Source: Aplectana chamaeleonis
Lineage: Eukaryota; Nematoda; Chromadorea; Rhabditida; Cosmocercidae
DNA length: 64,000 bases
NCBI GenBank assembly: GCA_029168955.1
Contig: JAPDOI010000171.1
Coordinates: forward strand, 434,001 to 498,000
Direction: 5' to 3'
Below are positions 21,667-32,566 of the stretch, one piece after another (positions within the stretch are counted from its first letter, which is position 1; every line of letters begins with the position of its first letter). A program made the translations under genes and the position numbers. The notes beneath the pieces were generated by a model. The model was not told the DNA's origin. It did not search any database and saw nothing but the letters and a program-made list of their open reading frames with translations.

Positions 21667-21699
21667 GTCATGAAACCAGAGCGCTTCAGCGGCCTGAAA

Positions 21700-22066
21700 C
21701 CAATATTTTGTTAATGGTACCCAAATATCGACTTTTCCTCAAGATATTGAACACAGCGTATACAAAGAGGGAAATATTCCCCGCACTGATTTTCGATTGT
21801 TGCTGGCTCTAATCCCCTTGTTTGGGAAATTCTTCTCATCATGCAAATTCGAATATCAATGATCAGTAATATCGATTTTTCACATGTCGGACAAAATGCG
21901 GCAATGAGTGCTATTTTCTAATTATTGTGGGTCACAAGTTTCAAAGGTTGCACTCATACGACAATATTGTCTGTTAGATGTTTCATCATTCCAAAATGGA
22001 AATCTTGGAGCAAAATTGATTTCATAAAGGGAACCTTCGGGAAAAATATGTGAAATCTTGGGAAAT
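21700..22066. other. AT-rich spacer
   Basis: No supported feature. Confidence 0.4.
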
Positions 22067-22351
22067 TTAGCTTCTTGGCAAAAGTAGCGATTCGGCAATG
22101 CCATTAAAAAGCCGCCGCTCGGTCGGGTGGTAAGTGCCCCCCTTATCTTTATATCCTACCAGTTTCGTCTCACACCGCTTCGCGGTGTTCAACGAAACTG
22201 GAACTCGCGCCGCTTCGCGGGCACATGCACTCACGCCGCTGCGCGGCGTTCGATCTGCGCCCATCACAAAGACCGGGGCTTTGTTTAAGATCTTTGCATT
22301 TCGGTAGGAGTGAGCGTCTTTTTTTTCGATCATCGCTATCAGAGGTGACAT
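22067..22351 (-). other. Hairpin-rich ORF, probably repeat-derived
   Basis: 94-codon minus-strand frame overlying three short palindromes: CACCGCTTCGCGGTG (22172-22186), GCCGCTTCGCGGGC near 22210 and CGCCGCTGCGCGGCG (22233-22247). Sequence around it (VGYKDKGGTYHP) is suggestive of a recurring hookworm repeat frame, but this is recollection, not a search. Not accepted as a gene. Confidence 0.3.
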
Positions 22352-22820
22352 ATCGCCACAGTCGACCGCCGCAACTGGTGTTCTGTCAAAATGTAAAGTT
22401 TTTAAGTATTGCCTCGGAGTTTGCCTGCTTTCTGATAAACTCTTTCAGGATTGTATAAAGAAATCAAGTGTAAATGAGAAGTCTGATCTGCTTGCCTCAC
22501 ATTCCGATGAATGGGCATTAGCCCTACCGAGGACATTGCCGGGAACTTCGGGCCCGACTCCCGAGAATTCACGGTTTGGGATAGCCCCTCATCAGCCCCA
22601 CATTCGCCAATCGGCTGCCTTTTTCAATCCTGTGGAGAGTCGAAAATGATAGTTGAGGCTCAAAATACACTCCCCTCTTTTTACTTACTCTCTGCTACAA
22701 ATCACCCAACTTATCTTTGCGATTTTTGTAAAAGCATTTTTTTAAATACAGGTAGTCTCAAGAAAGTCATCAGATTCCTCAAGCTGCCACACGAAAATCT
22801 TTTGATATTATACCCACCAT
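22352..22820. other. Spacer without recognised gene
   Basis: No supported feature; short frames look random. Confidence 0.4.
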
Positions 22821-22829
22821 CTCACTGAT

Positions 22830-23765
22830 GTTGCGCACTCGCTCCTGTAGCTTCTGCACCTCTGTCTCTGATAAAAGTTCCCACTCTGCAAGGCGGTATG
22901 CGCAATCCTCTCAAGCCCCTATCCCATATCCTAGCCCCTCAGTAAGTGTGTGTGTGCAAACTCATTTAATCTCTAATCTTTTCCCGACGTTGTGTGCGCT
23001 CCTTTTCAACGCCTATACAACTTTAAGCGGAGGGATCAACACACCCTTCAATAACCCAATCGCTATCCCGAACGTTGTTCTAGCTCCTCCTTATTCATCA
23101 TACACCTTCCGAAGTGGTTTACGCACACTTCTTCAAACTCCAGTAACTTTTTCAACGATTGGCTCCTTTTTAACCCTTATACACCTCCAAAAAATAGGAT
23201 GCGCACTTCCTTCCTAGCTCAAAACACTCTCCCGGACGATGAGCGGGCTCCTCGAAAACCCCTATCCCCCCTTTCTAACGGTGCGCGCAAGTCCCGTGGA
23301 ACTCCAATCACTTTCATCGACTTTGTGCGCGCTCTTTCTGAACCCTAGATACCTCTCACGATAGTGTGCAAAAAACAATTAACCCTAATCACTTCTCCAT
23401 GTTGTGCGCGCTCTCCTTGAACATTTATACGTCTTCAAAAATGATGTGCAAATGTCCCTTCAAACTCTAGTCCTTTTCACCGACTTTTTGCGCGCTCCTC
23501 CGTCGACCTTCTGCTCGCTCCTTTAAACCTCTGTAAACGTTTTACAATTGTGTGCGTACACCCTTCAAAACCTAATCACTTCCACACGTTAAGCGCGCTC
23601 CCCTGAAACCTGTATACGTCTTCAACAATGGAGTGCGTACATCTCTCAAAAGTCTAGTCGTTTTCTCCGACGTTGTGCGCGCTCCTTATTAAGCCTTTTA
23701 CTTCTCCAACAATGGTGTGCGCACCGCCTCCATTGCGTAATCACTGTCCTAGACGTTGTGCGCTC
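22830..23765. repeat. Degenerate 42-bp minisatellite, left part
   Basis: GTTGTGCGCGCTCC-type words recur with spacings near 40-43 bp (for example 23593, 23636, 23676, 23718, 23758). Neighbouring units alternate between GTGCGCGCTCC and GTGCGTACATCC types, giving a dimer of about 84 bp. The array resumes at 30514 after the LINE-B insertion. Confidence 0.7.
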
Positions 23766-23800
23766 CTTCTTCTTCTTATCGGCCACATTAGAGCTTTTCC

Positions 23801-24130
23801 TCATAGACGCAAAAAGGCAGCCACATCGCACGGGTTCTTCCACATATCCATAACTGTTAGAGAAGTCGGCGTTGCAGGACATGATAATAAATGAAATGAA
23901 TCGTGCCCTGGGTTGTGGCAGTCGGGACATTCGTCAGGGATCGACGAGTCGATCTTATGGACGAAGGCCTTAAGGTATGAGGAGTGTCCACAACGTAGAC
24001 CTGCCAGGATGACGCGTGAACGTCTGGGTAGGTCCGTTTCGCTGTCATCGATCGGAGGGGGCACGTCACCAAGAATTGGATTCAGGGGAGCACTGGGAAG
24101 GTATTCTCTGACGAATCGGGTGTGCTCCAT
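23801..24130 (-). pseudogene. LINE-B C-terminal finger segment
   Basis: 109-codon frame: LNPILGDVPPPI, RSRVILAGLRCGHS, then CPDCHNPGHDSFHLLSCP finger and the tail DMWKNPCDVAAFLRL. Joined to the RT in the active ancestor; here separated by a frameshift around 24100-24330. Confidence 0.8.
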
Positions 24131-24455
24131 TTGCAGCAGTCTGACGCGATTGAGCTCCGACGTCGCCCATCGTTGACGATCCAGGACAGAGACTGCAGCA
24201 TGAAGTGGCGAGCGTATATGTCGGAAATGGGGACCAGATGACAGTTGGGGGGAAATTAGGGTGTATGGAGTTCCTTACAATGCCAACATGGAACTGTTGC
24301 GACTGGAGTTGACAATGCTGCTTTACAGGAAGCAACGAACACTCTTGATGTAGATGAGATACCGGTGTGGATTTAGGGCATCCAGTGATTACGCGTAGAG
24401 CAGTGTTCTGTGCACGCTGAAGCTTGCTCCAAGAGGCTTCCGACAGGTGTCTTGA

Positions 24456-26204
24456 CTATATTGGGGCTCCATATTCCAGCACCGGTTGCACCATAGCCCT
24501 GTAGGTGGTTCGCAGGATTTCCTTAGAGCTTCCCCATGTAGTGCCTGCGAGCGAAGGTAGAATCTTGTTACGTGTGTTGGCGGCAGCAGCCCGAATACGT
24601 GTGTTTTCGTGAAAGCGTAGTGACGGGTCCAGGAATACACCGAGTGGACGAGGGTGTTTTGATAAGGGCAGCATGTTTCCTTCCCAAAGAACCTTGGGAT
24701 GCAGCTTGTGTTCAGCAGTCGCTGTAGTGCACAAAGTAACGCTGGACTTCGTTGGAGAGACCTTTAGCTGCTTCGATTCCAGGAACTTAGCCAGACTGAC
24801 GAAGTATTTATTCATCTCAGCAGTGGCTCGATCGATGACAGGGTCAGTACAAATAATAGTGATGTCATCCGCATATAGACATAAGTGGATGTTTGGTGAC
24901 GGCTTCGGCACATCAGACAAATACAAAGAAAACAGGCTGGGAGATAAAAGTCCTCCTTGTGGGACGCCCGCCTTCAGGGGCACAGACTTCGAGAAGTGTC
25001 CATCAAATTTCACACGAATGGAACGATTCTTGACAAAGTTATCAGTCCATCCTTTGCACCAGTCAGGAATAGTAGAATCCAGTATCGATTTGGACAGCAG
25101 AGGGATACTGACATTATCGAAGGCAGCGGTTAGGTCAACTGCCACGACTATACTTCTACCAGCTGGAGGTTTCATGTTGAAGCCAGCAATTATGTGTTCT
25201 GTGATGGACGTGAGGGTCGTGATGGTAGAGTGCGCCTTCTTGAAGCCATGTTGATGCACGTTATGTCGTAATGCTTCTTGGAGGTGCGGGTTAATAAATT
25301 TCTCCGCTAACTTAGCAACAGGGGACAAAAGGGAGATGGGTCGATGCGAAGTTGCTTGATCTTCTGGTTTGCCAGGCTTGAGGATCGGTAGAACAATTGC
25401 TTGCTTCCATCTAGCGCGAATGACACCTGTGCTGAATGACGAGTAGACCAGATCACAAAGTAGTTCAAGGTACTGTTCCGGCAAGTGCTTGAGATGGACG
25501 GCTGACACGCCGTCGGGTCCCTCGGCTCTCGAGTTCTTCATGGACTTGATGAGGGAGGACATCTCAGAGGCAGTTATGGCAGGTACATCTTGTCGGCTGA
25601 GCTTCCTTATAGACCGGAGAGTGAGCCTGTTGGAATGATCACGGCGGGACGTCGCTGAAGCAAAGTGTTTTCCAAGTAGACATGCAGCCTTGAATCCGGA
25701 CTCGAATTTCCCTGAAGGAAACTCCAGCATGTTGCGCTCCGCTGCCGATTTCTTTTCAGATAACCGCTTAAGTATGCTCCAAGTCTTCTTTGAATCAGTG
25801 GAGAAATTCAAGGATTCAGTGAACTCCATCCATCGCGTCCGCTTGTAATCATTCAATCTTTTGGTGATCTCATCAGGCAGTAGTTGAATGCTGGGATCTC
25901 CAGGATCAGCTCGGCGTTTCTCGTCCCGTAATTCGATCAGTTTCAGAACATCTTTGGGAACGTTAGGATGAAACGTTCTAACGCGCCCTGTAGGAATTGC
26001 AATTCTGGAGGCATTGCATATGGCATCAACGATGAACTTGTTCTTCTCATGAACGGAGCCGGTAAGCGGATAGTGGGCTACCCGACTGAGTAACACCTTC
26101 TTAAACATGACCCAGTTAGCCTTACGATAGTTGGTGTACATTTTGCTACGCGAACCTATGAAAGGTGCCAGGTGACATTGAGAGACAAATCCAATGAGGC
26201 ACAT
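24456..26204 (-). pseudogene. LINE-B linker and reverse transcriptase, 582 codons open
   Basis: The longest open frame in the window. After a charged linker (GRVRTFHPNVPKDVLKLIEL) come NSRAEGPDGVSAVHLKHLPE, RPISLLSPVAKLAEKF, QHGFKKAHSTITTLTSI, VAVDLTAAFDNVSIPL, GVPQGGLLSPSLFSLYL and YADD at residues 444-447. The frame runs to WGSSKEILRTTYRAMVQPV before a shift. All catalytic Asp residues of the RT are present, so this is a recently decayed copy; the endonuclease is in a different, overlapping frame. Confidence 0.9.
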
Positions 26205-26794
26205 ATATGTACATGATCGCTGGCCATAGCTATCGCAGTGGACCAGTTGCAGGAAACAGCAAGAGAGGATGATACAAAAGTGACATCCGGAGAGGACGGC
26301 CTGCCCGGGGAAGGAAGGCGAGTGGGGGTGTCCTCGTTAATGGCAACAAGATCACAATCCTCAGCAAAAAGCTCTAGTAGTTCACCTCTGTCATCAGGAT
26401 CTAGAGAGGAGAACCAGGATGTAGAGTGAGCATTAAAATCGCCAGCCATGACAACAGAAGATGTTGGGAGGGCAGTGTGCACAGATTGCAAAAATGGAGT
26501 GGGGTCAAACGAACTAGGACACGAGGAGGCGTGGGGAATATAAACACTGACGATATCTATAGGGCAACTTTGCAATACAACAGAAACACCTATACATTCT
26601 ACAACATTGTCATTAGGGATAGAAATGAGGTGGGAGGGTATGGAAGATTTCACAAACGTAGACACGCCACCATCATGGGATGTGTGGGGAAGGTGGTAAG
26701 ACGTATAACCGGGAAGGCGGGGCAAGGAAGATGATACACTAAGTTTCGTCTCCTGAAGGAGGATGACATCTGGATGAAAGCGTTTAGTGTACAA
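26156..26794 (-). pseudogene. LINE-B endonuclease
   Basis: 212-codon frame with VILLQETKLSVSSS, GGVSTFVKSSIPSH, VVMAGDFNAHSTSW and MASDHVHICASLD, the QET, GDFN and SDH motifs of an APE-type endonuclease. The Asn motif block (LNINGLRAKLAEL) lies upstream in another frame near 26830. It overlaps the RT frame by 49 bases, indicating a small frameshift at the junction. Confidence 0.85.
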
Positions 26795-27209
26795 TGTGAG
26801 TTCAGCTAGTTTGGCACGCAGGCCATTGATATTGAGTTGAAAATGTCTAGACTATGAAGAGGAACACTAGGGGGGAAGTTAGAGCAAGAAGTACAACAAT
26901 AAGCATCAGTGTAGTCATTATAGCTGGTTAACCCCGTGGGGGTGTGTATACAAGTCTGTTGGTACCTGCTCGTTGGTGCCCCTGCTTCTACTAAACCCAT
27001 CAGACGTTTGAGTGTACACAGGGAACGTTCGAGCGATATAGCGTGCACAACTATATCGCGAAAGTATCCCGCACATTGCATAAAGGTGTCGCCGTCCGGC
27101 ACACCAAGGCCTCTGGTCCATAACACCTTAGGATCCGTACCTAGGAAGTTCATGGAGTCTTTGGTCACAAGCCACAGTTTCGCCCCCCTGAACTGTCGAT
27201 CGCTGTCGA

Positions 27210-27719
27210 GTGATATCCAAAAAAACTGCGCTATCCAGACTGAGCTATTTCCATGCACCGTTTGCTGCTTTGCAGGAAACCCGCCTCAAGGATAGACCCG
27301 TCGTCAGCGTCGGAGAGTACACCATCTACTGCGGTAACGCTGACGATAGGAGAGTGGGAGGCTGTGCAATAGCTGTAAGGAAGGATTCCGATGGTATGGT
27401 CAAGGAGCTCGGCTCAACGTCGTGCCGGAATGCATTCGTACTAATGCGGGATCACAGAGGATTCAATCTGTGGATAGTGAGTGCTCATGCGCCCACTGAA
27501 ACCGCCGAAGACAATCCGAAGGATGCGTTTTATGAGGAACTTAATACGTTGCTGGCCAGGATACCTTGTCAACATGCTGTTGTCGTGGGGATCGACACGC
27601 AAATGCGAAGATGGGACTTGATCAGGAATCCGAAGTACTCGGTAAATGGTTCTACCCAGTGGAGCAAACATCGAACAATGGCTACCGCCTTGTCGACCTT
27701 TGTGAACGCAGTGGTCTGA
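27210..27719 (+). pseudogene. RTE endonuclease, N-terminal part
   Basis: 169-codon frame: FAALQETRLKDRPVVSV (Glu motif), GGCAIAVRKDSDG, LWIVSAHAPTETAEDNPKDA and AVVVGIDTQ, where the catalytic GD.NA block would be; here it reads GIDTQ and a frameshift follows at about 27600. Confidence 0.85.
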
Positions 27720-28309
27720 TTATTGCATCGACATTCAAGAGGAATCATCGCCGCCATCAGCTTACGTGGCAGGGACCAACCCAGCTATCTCCAGAAGAGC
27801 AGCGAAAGCGGAAGATGACAACTTTGAAACTACAGCTTGACTATGTCCTGACGAGGAATATTCCAATATCGGACATTCGAAGATCTAGAGCTGTGTGGGA
27901 TGTCGCATTCGATTTGGATCACCGTCCAGTTCTGTTGAACTTCACTGCGAGGATTCATAAGAGGAAGCGAGGGGCTCAGCCTCTCCAGAGGATTGACATG
28001 ACAAGTCTCAGAGATGAAGAGTGCAGGAGGAATTTTCGACAACGCGTTTCTATTCACATCGGAGTACGGACTAAGAAGAAACTTTGCGGCGCGGATTCTT
28101 TTGTCAAGTGCATCCAGGACGCTTCGAAAGAGGCACTCCCGGTTGTACAGCCTAAGAAGAAGTTCGCCTACGTCTCAGAAGAAACAACATCTACCTACAA
28201 CAGAGTATGTGCTCTCCGAACTGCAGGAAACTTCGTGGAGGAGAAGCGTCTGAGGAGGAAGTTGCGTCGGCAGCTTCAAAGTGACCCGCGAGCGGGAGTG
28301 GACGTGTAG
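27566..28309 (+). pseudogene. RTE endonuclease C-terminal part and linker
   Basis: 247-codon frame: NAKMGLDQESEVLGKW, NNGYRLVDLCERSGLIIAST, LDYVLTRNIPISDIR, FDLDHRPVLLNF (Asp-His motif), then a basic linker (VRTKKKLCGADSFVKC, KRLRRKLRRQLQ). Ends at a stop at 28307-28309; an in-frame TAG follows shortly at 28333. Confidence 0.85.
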
Positions 28310-28364
28310 AGCTAAGGAGTTCGAGAAGGCTTAGGAGGAGAAGAATCCGAGGAAAGCCTACACG

Positions 28365-29210
28365 TTGCTGCGACAGTATAGCGGGAAGATGAGGAGATGT
28401 TCTCCTGTCTTGAACATTACCAATGGAGTTGCAGTTGGTGATGCGACGCTGCCAATATGGAAGGATTACTTCAGTTCACTACTGAATCGTCCAGCGCCAT
28501 CAGTACCTGAGCTCCCGCATGTTCAGAGAGCACATTACGATGTCAGTGAGGAACCGCCGACTGAGTCTGAAGTTTTGGATTGTGTCCGGAAAATGAAGAA
28601 TGGAAAGGCTGGTGGAGATGACAACATCACTGCTGAAATGCTGAAAGCTCTTCCTCCATCTGGGTTTCGTGAAATGACCAACGCCATTCGTGCTGTATGG
28701 ATGAGCCAAAGGATACCCGATTCGTGGAGATATGCGATCATCGTACCTCTTCACAAGAAGCTATCCGTCACGGATCCTAAGAACTACAGAGGAATTTCTC
28801 TACTTCGTATCATGTACAAGGTTTTAGAACGTATCATTCTCGAGCGACTTATCAAACATCGTGAAAGAACGACCAGAGATGAGCAAGCCGGTTTTCGCCC
28901 TGGAAGGTCCACCATCGACCAAGTATTCGTCGTGAGAAGAGTAATTGATTCGTGGCAGCGGTATTCGAAGCCATTACAGCTTGGTTTTTTGGACTTTGAA
29001 GCCGCGTTCGACTCTCCTCATCGTGATCGATTGCTCAATGCTCTGCGAGCAGATGGAGTCCCGGAAAAGTGTTCGGTTAATCGAGGACATCAACAAAGGA
29101 ACAACAGCAGCAGTTCGTACACCTGTCGGATTTACGTCAGCTTTCGAGGTGAAAACAGGAGTAAGGCAATTAGCCGTAGCAGGACCATTTCTTTTCAACT
29201 TCGCCGTTGA
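28365..29210 (+). pseudogene. RTE reverse transcriptase, N-terminal part
   Basis: 281-codon frame: RKMKNGKAGGDDNITAEML, IPDSWRYAIIVPLHKK, NYRGISLLRIMYKVLERI, EQAGFRPGRSTIDQVF and QLGFLDFEAAFDSPH with the first catalytic Asp. A deletion at about 29070 shifts the frame after DGVPEKC. Confidence 0.88.
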
Positions 29211-29517
29211 TGACATCATGCGCAGAGTTGCAGAACAGTTTCCTGCGAACGTGATCCTGACACCATCAGGACGCTCCCTTGTCTACCTGGAGTACGCCGA
29301 CGACATCGTGTTATTCGCTGAAAACAACGCAAAACTGCAAAGGATTGTGAACCTCGTTTCGAAGTATGCCGCAGCCTATGGACTTCGTCTTCGTCCCGAC
29401 AAATGCAAGCAGATGTGGGTCTCTCAGAGGCCTTCAACGGGAGTTTGTGTGGACGGACAACGTATCGAACTGGTGGACGATTTGTTATTTGGGCTGTTTG
29501 CTGAAGAACGATGGTAG
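28945..29517 (+). pseudogene. RTE reverse transcriptase, catalytic core
   Basis: The useful part of this frame starts near 29070: KSVRLIEDINKGTTAAVRTP, FEVKTGVRQLAVAGPFLFNF (GVRQG has become GVRQL) and YLEYADDIVLFAENN with YADD at about 29293-29304, then RLRPDKCKQMWVS. A frameshift near 29490 follows. Confidence 0.85.
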
Positions 29518-30172
29518 TTATGCAGCGGATATTCGACAACGATGTGCGAAAGCTACGTCTGCATTTAATTCTCTAACCAAGTGTTTGTGGTCTACCACCA
29601 TCGCGAAGGAAGTCAAGTTGCGCGTCTACCTATCCGCTATTCGCCCTATCATGATGTACGGATCGGAGACGTGGGCAGCACCGAAGACACAGATGGAAAG
29701 GTTGGATTGCACGGAAAGGAAGCCTCTTAGGCGTTTGATTGGATATTTCTGGCCGCGTGTATGCCATAGCGAAGACCTTCACAAGGAAATCGACGCAGTA
29801 CATAAACGCTTGACACGAGGAAGGTGCCAGCATCTCCTAACACCATCTCAAGCAGCAATGGAAAGTCGACTTGGACTGCTCGGGCATATACTAAGAAGAA
29901 TGCCGGATCGTCTCGTACAGCACGCTCTAGGAATGCTTCCAAATCCTGTCTGGAAACGGCCACCTGGGCGTAGGCGAAAGTTCTGGACGGATGTGGTTAA
30001 AGAGGATTTGAAGTCACTCGGCATCGAAAGACAGTTCAGGCGCGATGTTTCGTTTCGCAGAAAATATAATAGTGACAGCTGGATGGAATGTGTTCAAATT
30101 GTGGCTGAAGACCGTGAAAAATGGACACGGCTGACTACTAGGACGGCACACCTCGGTGAAGATGCGGAATGA
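29366..30172 (+). pseudogene. RTE C-terminal domain
   Basis: Frame carrying the end of the RTE protein from about 29490: YLGCLLKNDGSYAADIRQRC, FNSLTKCLWSTTIAKEVKLR, AIRPIMMYGSETWAAP, RRLIGYFWPRVCHSEDL, LLGHILRRMPDRLVQHAL and RTAHLGEDAE before the stop at 30170-30172. Confidence 0.85.
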
Positions 30173-30216
30173 CCGCGTCAGGCGAAAGCCAACCGATTAA
30201 GTCAAGTAAGTCAAAA

Positions 30217-30513
30217 AACCCCGAACATTTGTGGTGTACCCAGCCGAGGCAACCACCGCACTGGACGCTTGCATGTTGAGCCGATAATCCACAATGACAA
30301 CAGGGATATCGTGGAGTCTTGCTGCGTGACCCTGGGTTCCTCTCAATGCCGGCTCGTAGCAGTAGAATGCGAAGGAGTGCGGCAGCCAACCATTCGCACT
30401 GCCATAAAGAAAAAAACTGCTCGTGGAGGTGTTGATGCCCGTTTGATGAGTCTCCTCGATCTTGGTATGCGACTCCACAGATCCACCACGCGTAGGTTGA
30501 GCATCTCGGATCT
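30217..30513 (-). pseudogene. LINE-B 5' end: 2A-like motif and first half of PHD finger
   Basis: Minus strand. WLAAALLRILLLRAGIERNPG-like block with Ser in place of the final Pro (AGIERNPGS), then the Cys pairs of the PHD finger (CCHC, CGGC), W and H, ending at the RTE junction in KCSG. The element starts AGATCCGAGATGCTCAACC right after the target duplication; CCGAGATG is shared with LINE-A's 5' end. Confidence 0.8.
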
Positions 30514-31495
30514 GTTGTGCGCTCCTCTCCAAACCCTGCTTACTTCACAAGGCTTTGCGCGCTCTTCTCAAACTCTCTTGACAATACACCACATTGTGCC
30601 GGCTTTTCATGAACCACCATATGCTCTCCAAAACACTGACCCTGTGCGAGCTCCTACTGTCCGCCCTTCCCCCCCCCCAAACCACTACACTATGCGCGCT
30701 CAAAATCCGAACCTCTTTTTCCATAACATAGTACACGCTCCTCCTTAATTCCTATCCGCATCTGCTAAACGTTTCGCGCTCTTCCTGTACCACTACTCAT
30801 CGTTTTGCCCGCTTTTCTTCAACCTCTTATCACTTCCGACGACTCTGCCAGCGCTCTTCCTAAAACCCCACTCGCTTTCCAAAACGCTATGGGTGCTCCT
30901 CCAAAGCCACCACTCACTTTCTAGACTTTTCATGCGCGCTCCTCTTCTATTTGTTGTCACCTCACGACAGTGGGTGCACTTTACCTAAACCCGTACGGGC
31001 GCTCCCTAATTATATTCACCACCAAATTCATTGTGCGCGCTCCTCCCGTAACCCTGCTCCCTCCAGCGCGCACTTCCTGAGATCCCACTAAGCTTCCGTG
31101 ACCCTGGGTGGGCACCTCCTGAACCATAACTTTTTTTGTTCAACTATGTGCTCGGTCCTCTTCAACCTCGAATCACTTTTCACGACTTTGCGCACTCTTC
31201 CTGAACCCGTGCTCGTTCCTCCTCAACCTCCATTCACCATCAAATTCACTGTGCGCGCTTCTCATAGTCTCCTAATCGTTTCCCAAAACTTCTGCGCGTG
31301 CCTCCTGAACCCCTATTTGCTTCCACGACGCTAAACATGCTCCTCCTGTACCCCATCTTCCTACCAACGACAGTGCGCGCACTTTGTGAACCCCTATCCA
31401 CCTTTCGTGACACTGTGCGCGCTGTTCATAGACCACTTACTCACTTTCCGCGGCACTGTGCGAGCTCCTTCTAAACATCTACTCTTTTCTACGAC
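30514..31495. repeat. Degenerate 42-bp minisatellite, right part
   Basis: Continuation of the array at 22830-23765 (GTTGTGCGCGCTCCTCC words alternating with TATTCACTTTCC-like words). It tapers off at about 31495; one further unit-like piece lies at 32249-32300. Confidence 0.7.
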
Positions 31496-31591
31496 GTCAC
31501 CCAAAATGGCGTAGCACTATCGTGCTCCACTTTATGACAAAAAATTCTGGAAATTTTGAGTGCCATTATTTCACCCGTGCATGCGTGCGTA

Positions 31592-31745
31592 CGTAACGTC
31601 GGCATGGATCGTGAAGAGACTTCGCGTTCACTGTTGAAGGTTAGTGCAAACTCGGTCCCATATGCTATAACATAGGTGCCCCGAGTTTGCGCCACCCTTC
31701 AACAGTGAACGCGAAGTCTCTTCCCGGTCCATGCTGATGTTACAG
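31592..31745. repeat. Hairpin element
   Basis: Inverted arms of about 62 bases (GGCATGGATCGTGAAGAGAC ... and its complement near 31715-31735), around a loop of about 22 bases, with the strongest block TTCGCGTTCACTGTTGAAGG repeated in inverse at 31694-31713. Looks like a small foldback or MITE. Ends and duplication not resolved. Confidence 0.7.
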
Positions 31746-31888
31746 ATAGTTGCTCAGACACACATTATGGCAAAACATACTCGGATATGACACTGAGGTA
31801 GATTTATAAAGTCTAGGATACTCCACCCAATACTCCTTAATACTGCCTACTTCGATGGAGAGGTAAAAAACCTCCATATGACACAGCT

Positions 31889-32152
31889 TTGGTGGTCAGA
31901 CACATCACCACGCCCATTATTATACATGAGGATGAGGATCAGGGTGAGGATTTGCTGGATTCGCGTTCGCTTTCGTTAAAACAGGTCAGACCGCGGTCAC
32001 GTTCCATTTCCAATAACGCGAATCTTCCGGTAAACCCGAAACCCCGCCCACTTTCACAAAGTACCTCGTTGTGGTCCCCGAGCTCCATGCACGTTCTAGG
32101 CGTCACTTTAATAGCTAGCGTGGTCCCACCTCGATTTGTAGAGAAGGTATGA
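31889..32152 (+). CDS. Weak candidate exon, Asp/Glu then Ser/Pro-rich
   Basis: An open frame with HEDEDQGEDLLDSRSLSL and PVNPKPRPLSQSTSLWSPS that reaches FVEK|GTATGATC, a plausible donor. A possible acceptor is GGTGGTCAG at 31890-31898. Biased composition makes chance possible; no family. Confidence 0.2.
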   Translation: MVVRHITTPIIIHEDEDQGEDLLDSRSLSLKQVRPRSRSISNNANLPVNPKPRPLSQSTSLWSPSSMHVLGVTLIASVVPPRFVEKV

Positions 32153-32566
32153 TCAACAACGAAATCAACAACGAAACCCAGATCAACAACGAAGTTAGCT
32201 CAAAGGGCTCAATATGCAACGGCTAGGGTGGTCCCACCACGATCGCAATGGTGTGCGCACTCCTCCTGGACCCCACTCACTTTCCGCGACTTTCTTTGTG
32301 TATTGTTGAAACAATAACGCGCTCCGACTGAAGGTGTAAAAAAATTGTGGGGAATTTGAACACCGGTCCAACAGACGTCGGTCGGACGTGCCAGACAGTC
32401 GGACAGACACACCACGCCGCTTATAATATGTATGTAAGGATCGGTGGCTGTCATTTGAATCCCCGCGCACGATCGCCCTATCGTCGTCGCAACGCGGCGG
32501 TTGCTGGCTTGGCACGCTACCAAAACTCTACATATGCTTTGAAAAATGCGCTTCAGATGGTTTGAG

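Larger units (their letters stand above)
17940..21680 (-). mobile_element. LINE-C, minus strand, degraded
   Basis: Same architecture as LINE-A in a diverged lineage: upstream ORF with the 2A-like GIEANLGP (broken Pro), PHD-type Cys/His finger (about 21370-21230), APE-type endonuclease (21288-20437), RT with YADD (19413-18979) and C-terminal CPDCGLEKHPVPHMFSC finger (18326-18018). The 3' side ends in A-rich sequence on the minus strand (T runs at 17940-17985) instead of (AAG)n. Frames are broken many times, and a 173-bp MITE lies at 18414-18586. No target duplication found. Confidence 0.85.
26937..30216 (+). mobile_element. RTE-type LINE, plus strand, inserted in LINE-B
   Basis: About 3.28 kb, from a 5' region encoding CIKVSPSGTPRPLV and FAPLNCRSLSSDIQ to a 3' end in AAGTCAAGTAAGTC. 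Flanked by a short AACCCCG repeat (26930-26936 and 30217-30223). With RTE removed, the LINE-B sequence TGTTCGGGGTTAACCAGC is restored as Cys-Ser-Gly-Leu-Thr-Ser in the PHD finger, which independently confirms the junctions. Contains an APE-type endonuclease and RT without PHD finger. Several frameshifts and one in-frame stop make it inactive. Protein content closely resembles the RTE elements that populate hookworm genomes (from memory). Confidence 0.9.
23766..30513 (-). mobile_element. LINE-B, minus strand, interrupted by RTE
   Basis: Full-length relative of LINE-A in two parts: 5' part 30513-30217 and the remainder 26936-23766, together about 3.46 kb. Target duplication GTTGTGCGCTC at 23755-23765 and 30514-30524 (extendable to 13 bp). 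The 3' end has an (AAG)n tail. The 5' part holds LLRILLLRAGIERNPG and the first half of the PHD finger (CCHC...CGGCLGWVHHKCSG); the second half (DAYCCTSC) lies at about 26900 on the other side of the RTE. The endonuclease and most of the RT are in long frames. Confidence 0.9.

Noticed and set aside
22828..23217. 129-codon frame in the minisatellite
   Set aside because: Composition follows the repeat (CT-rich plus strand); frame not maintained between units.
24673..25254. 193-codon plus-strand frame
   Set aside because: Antisense shadow of the intact LINE-B reverse transcriptase on the minus strand.
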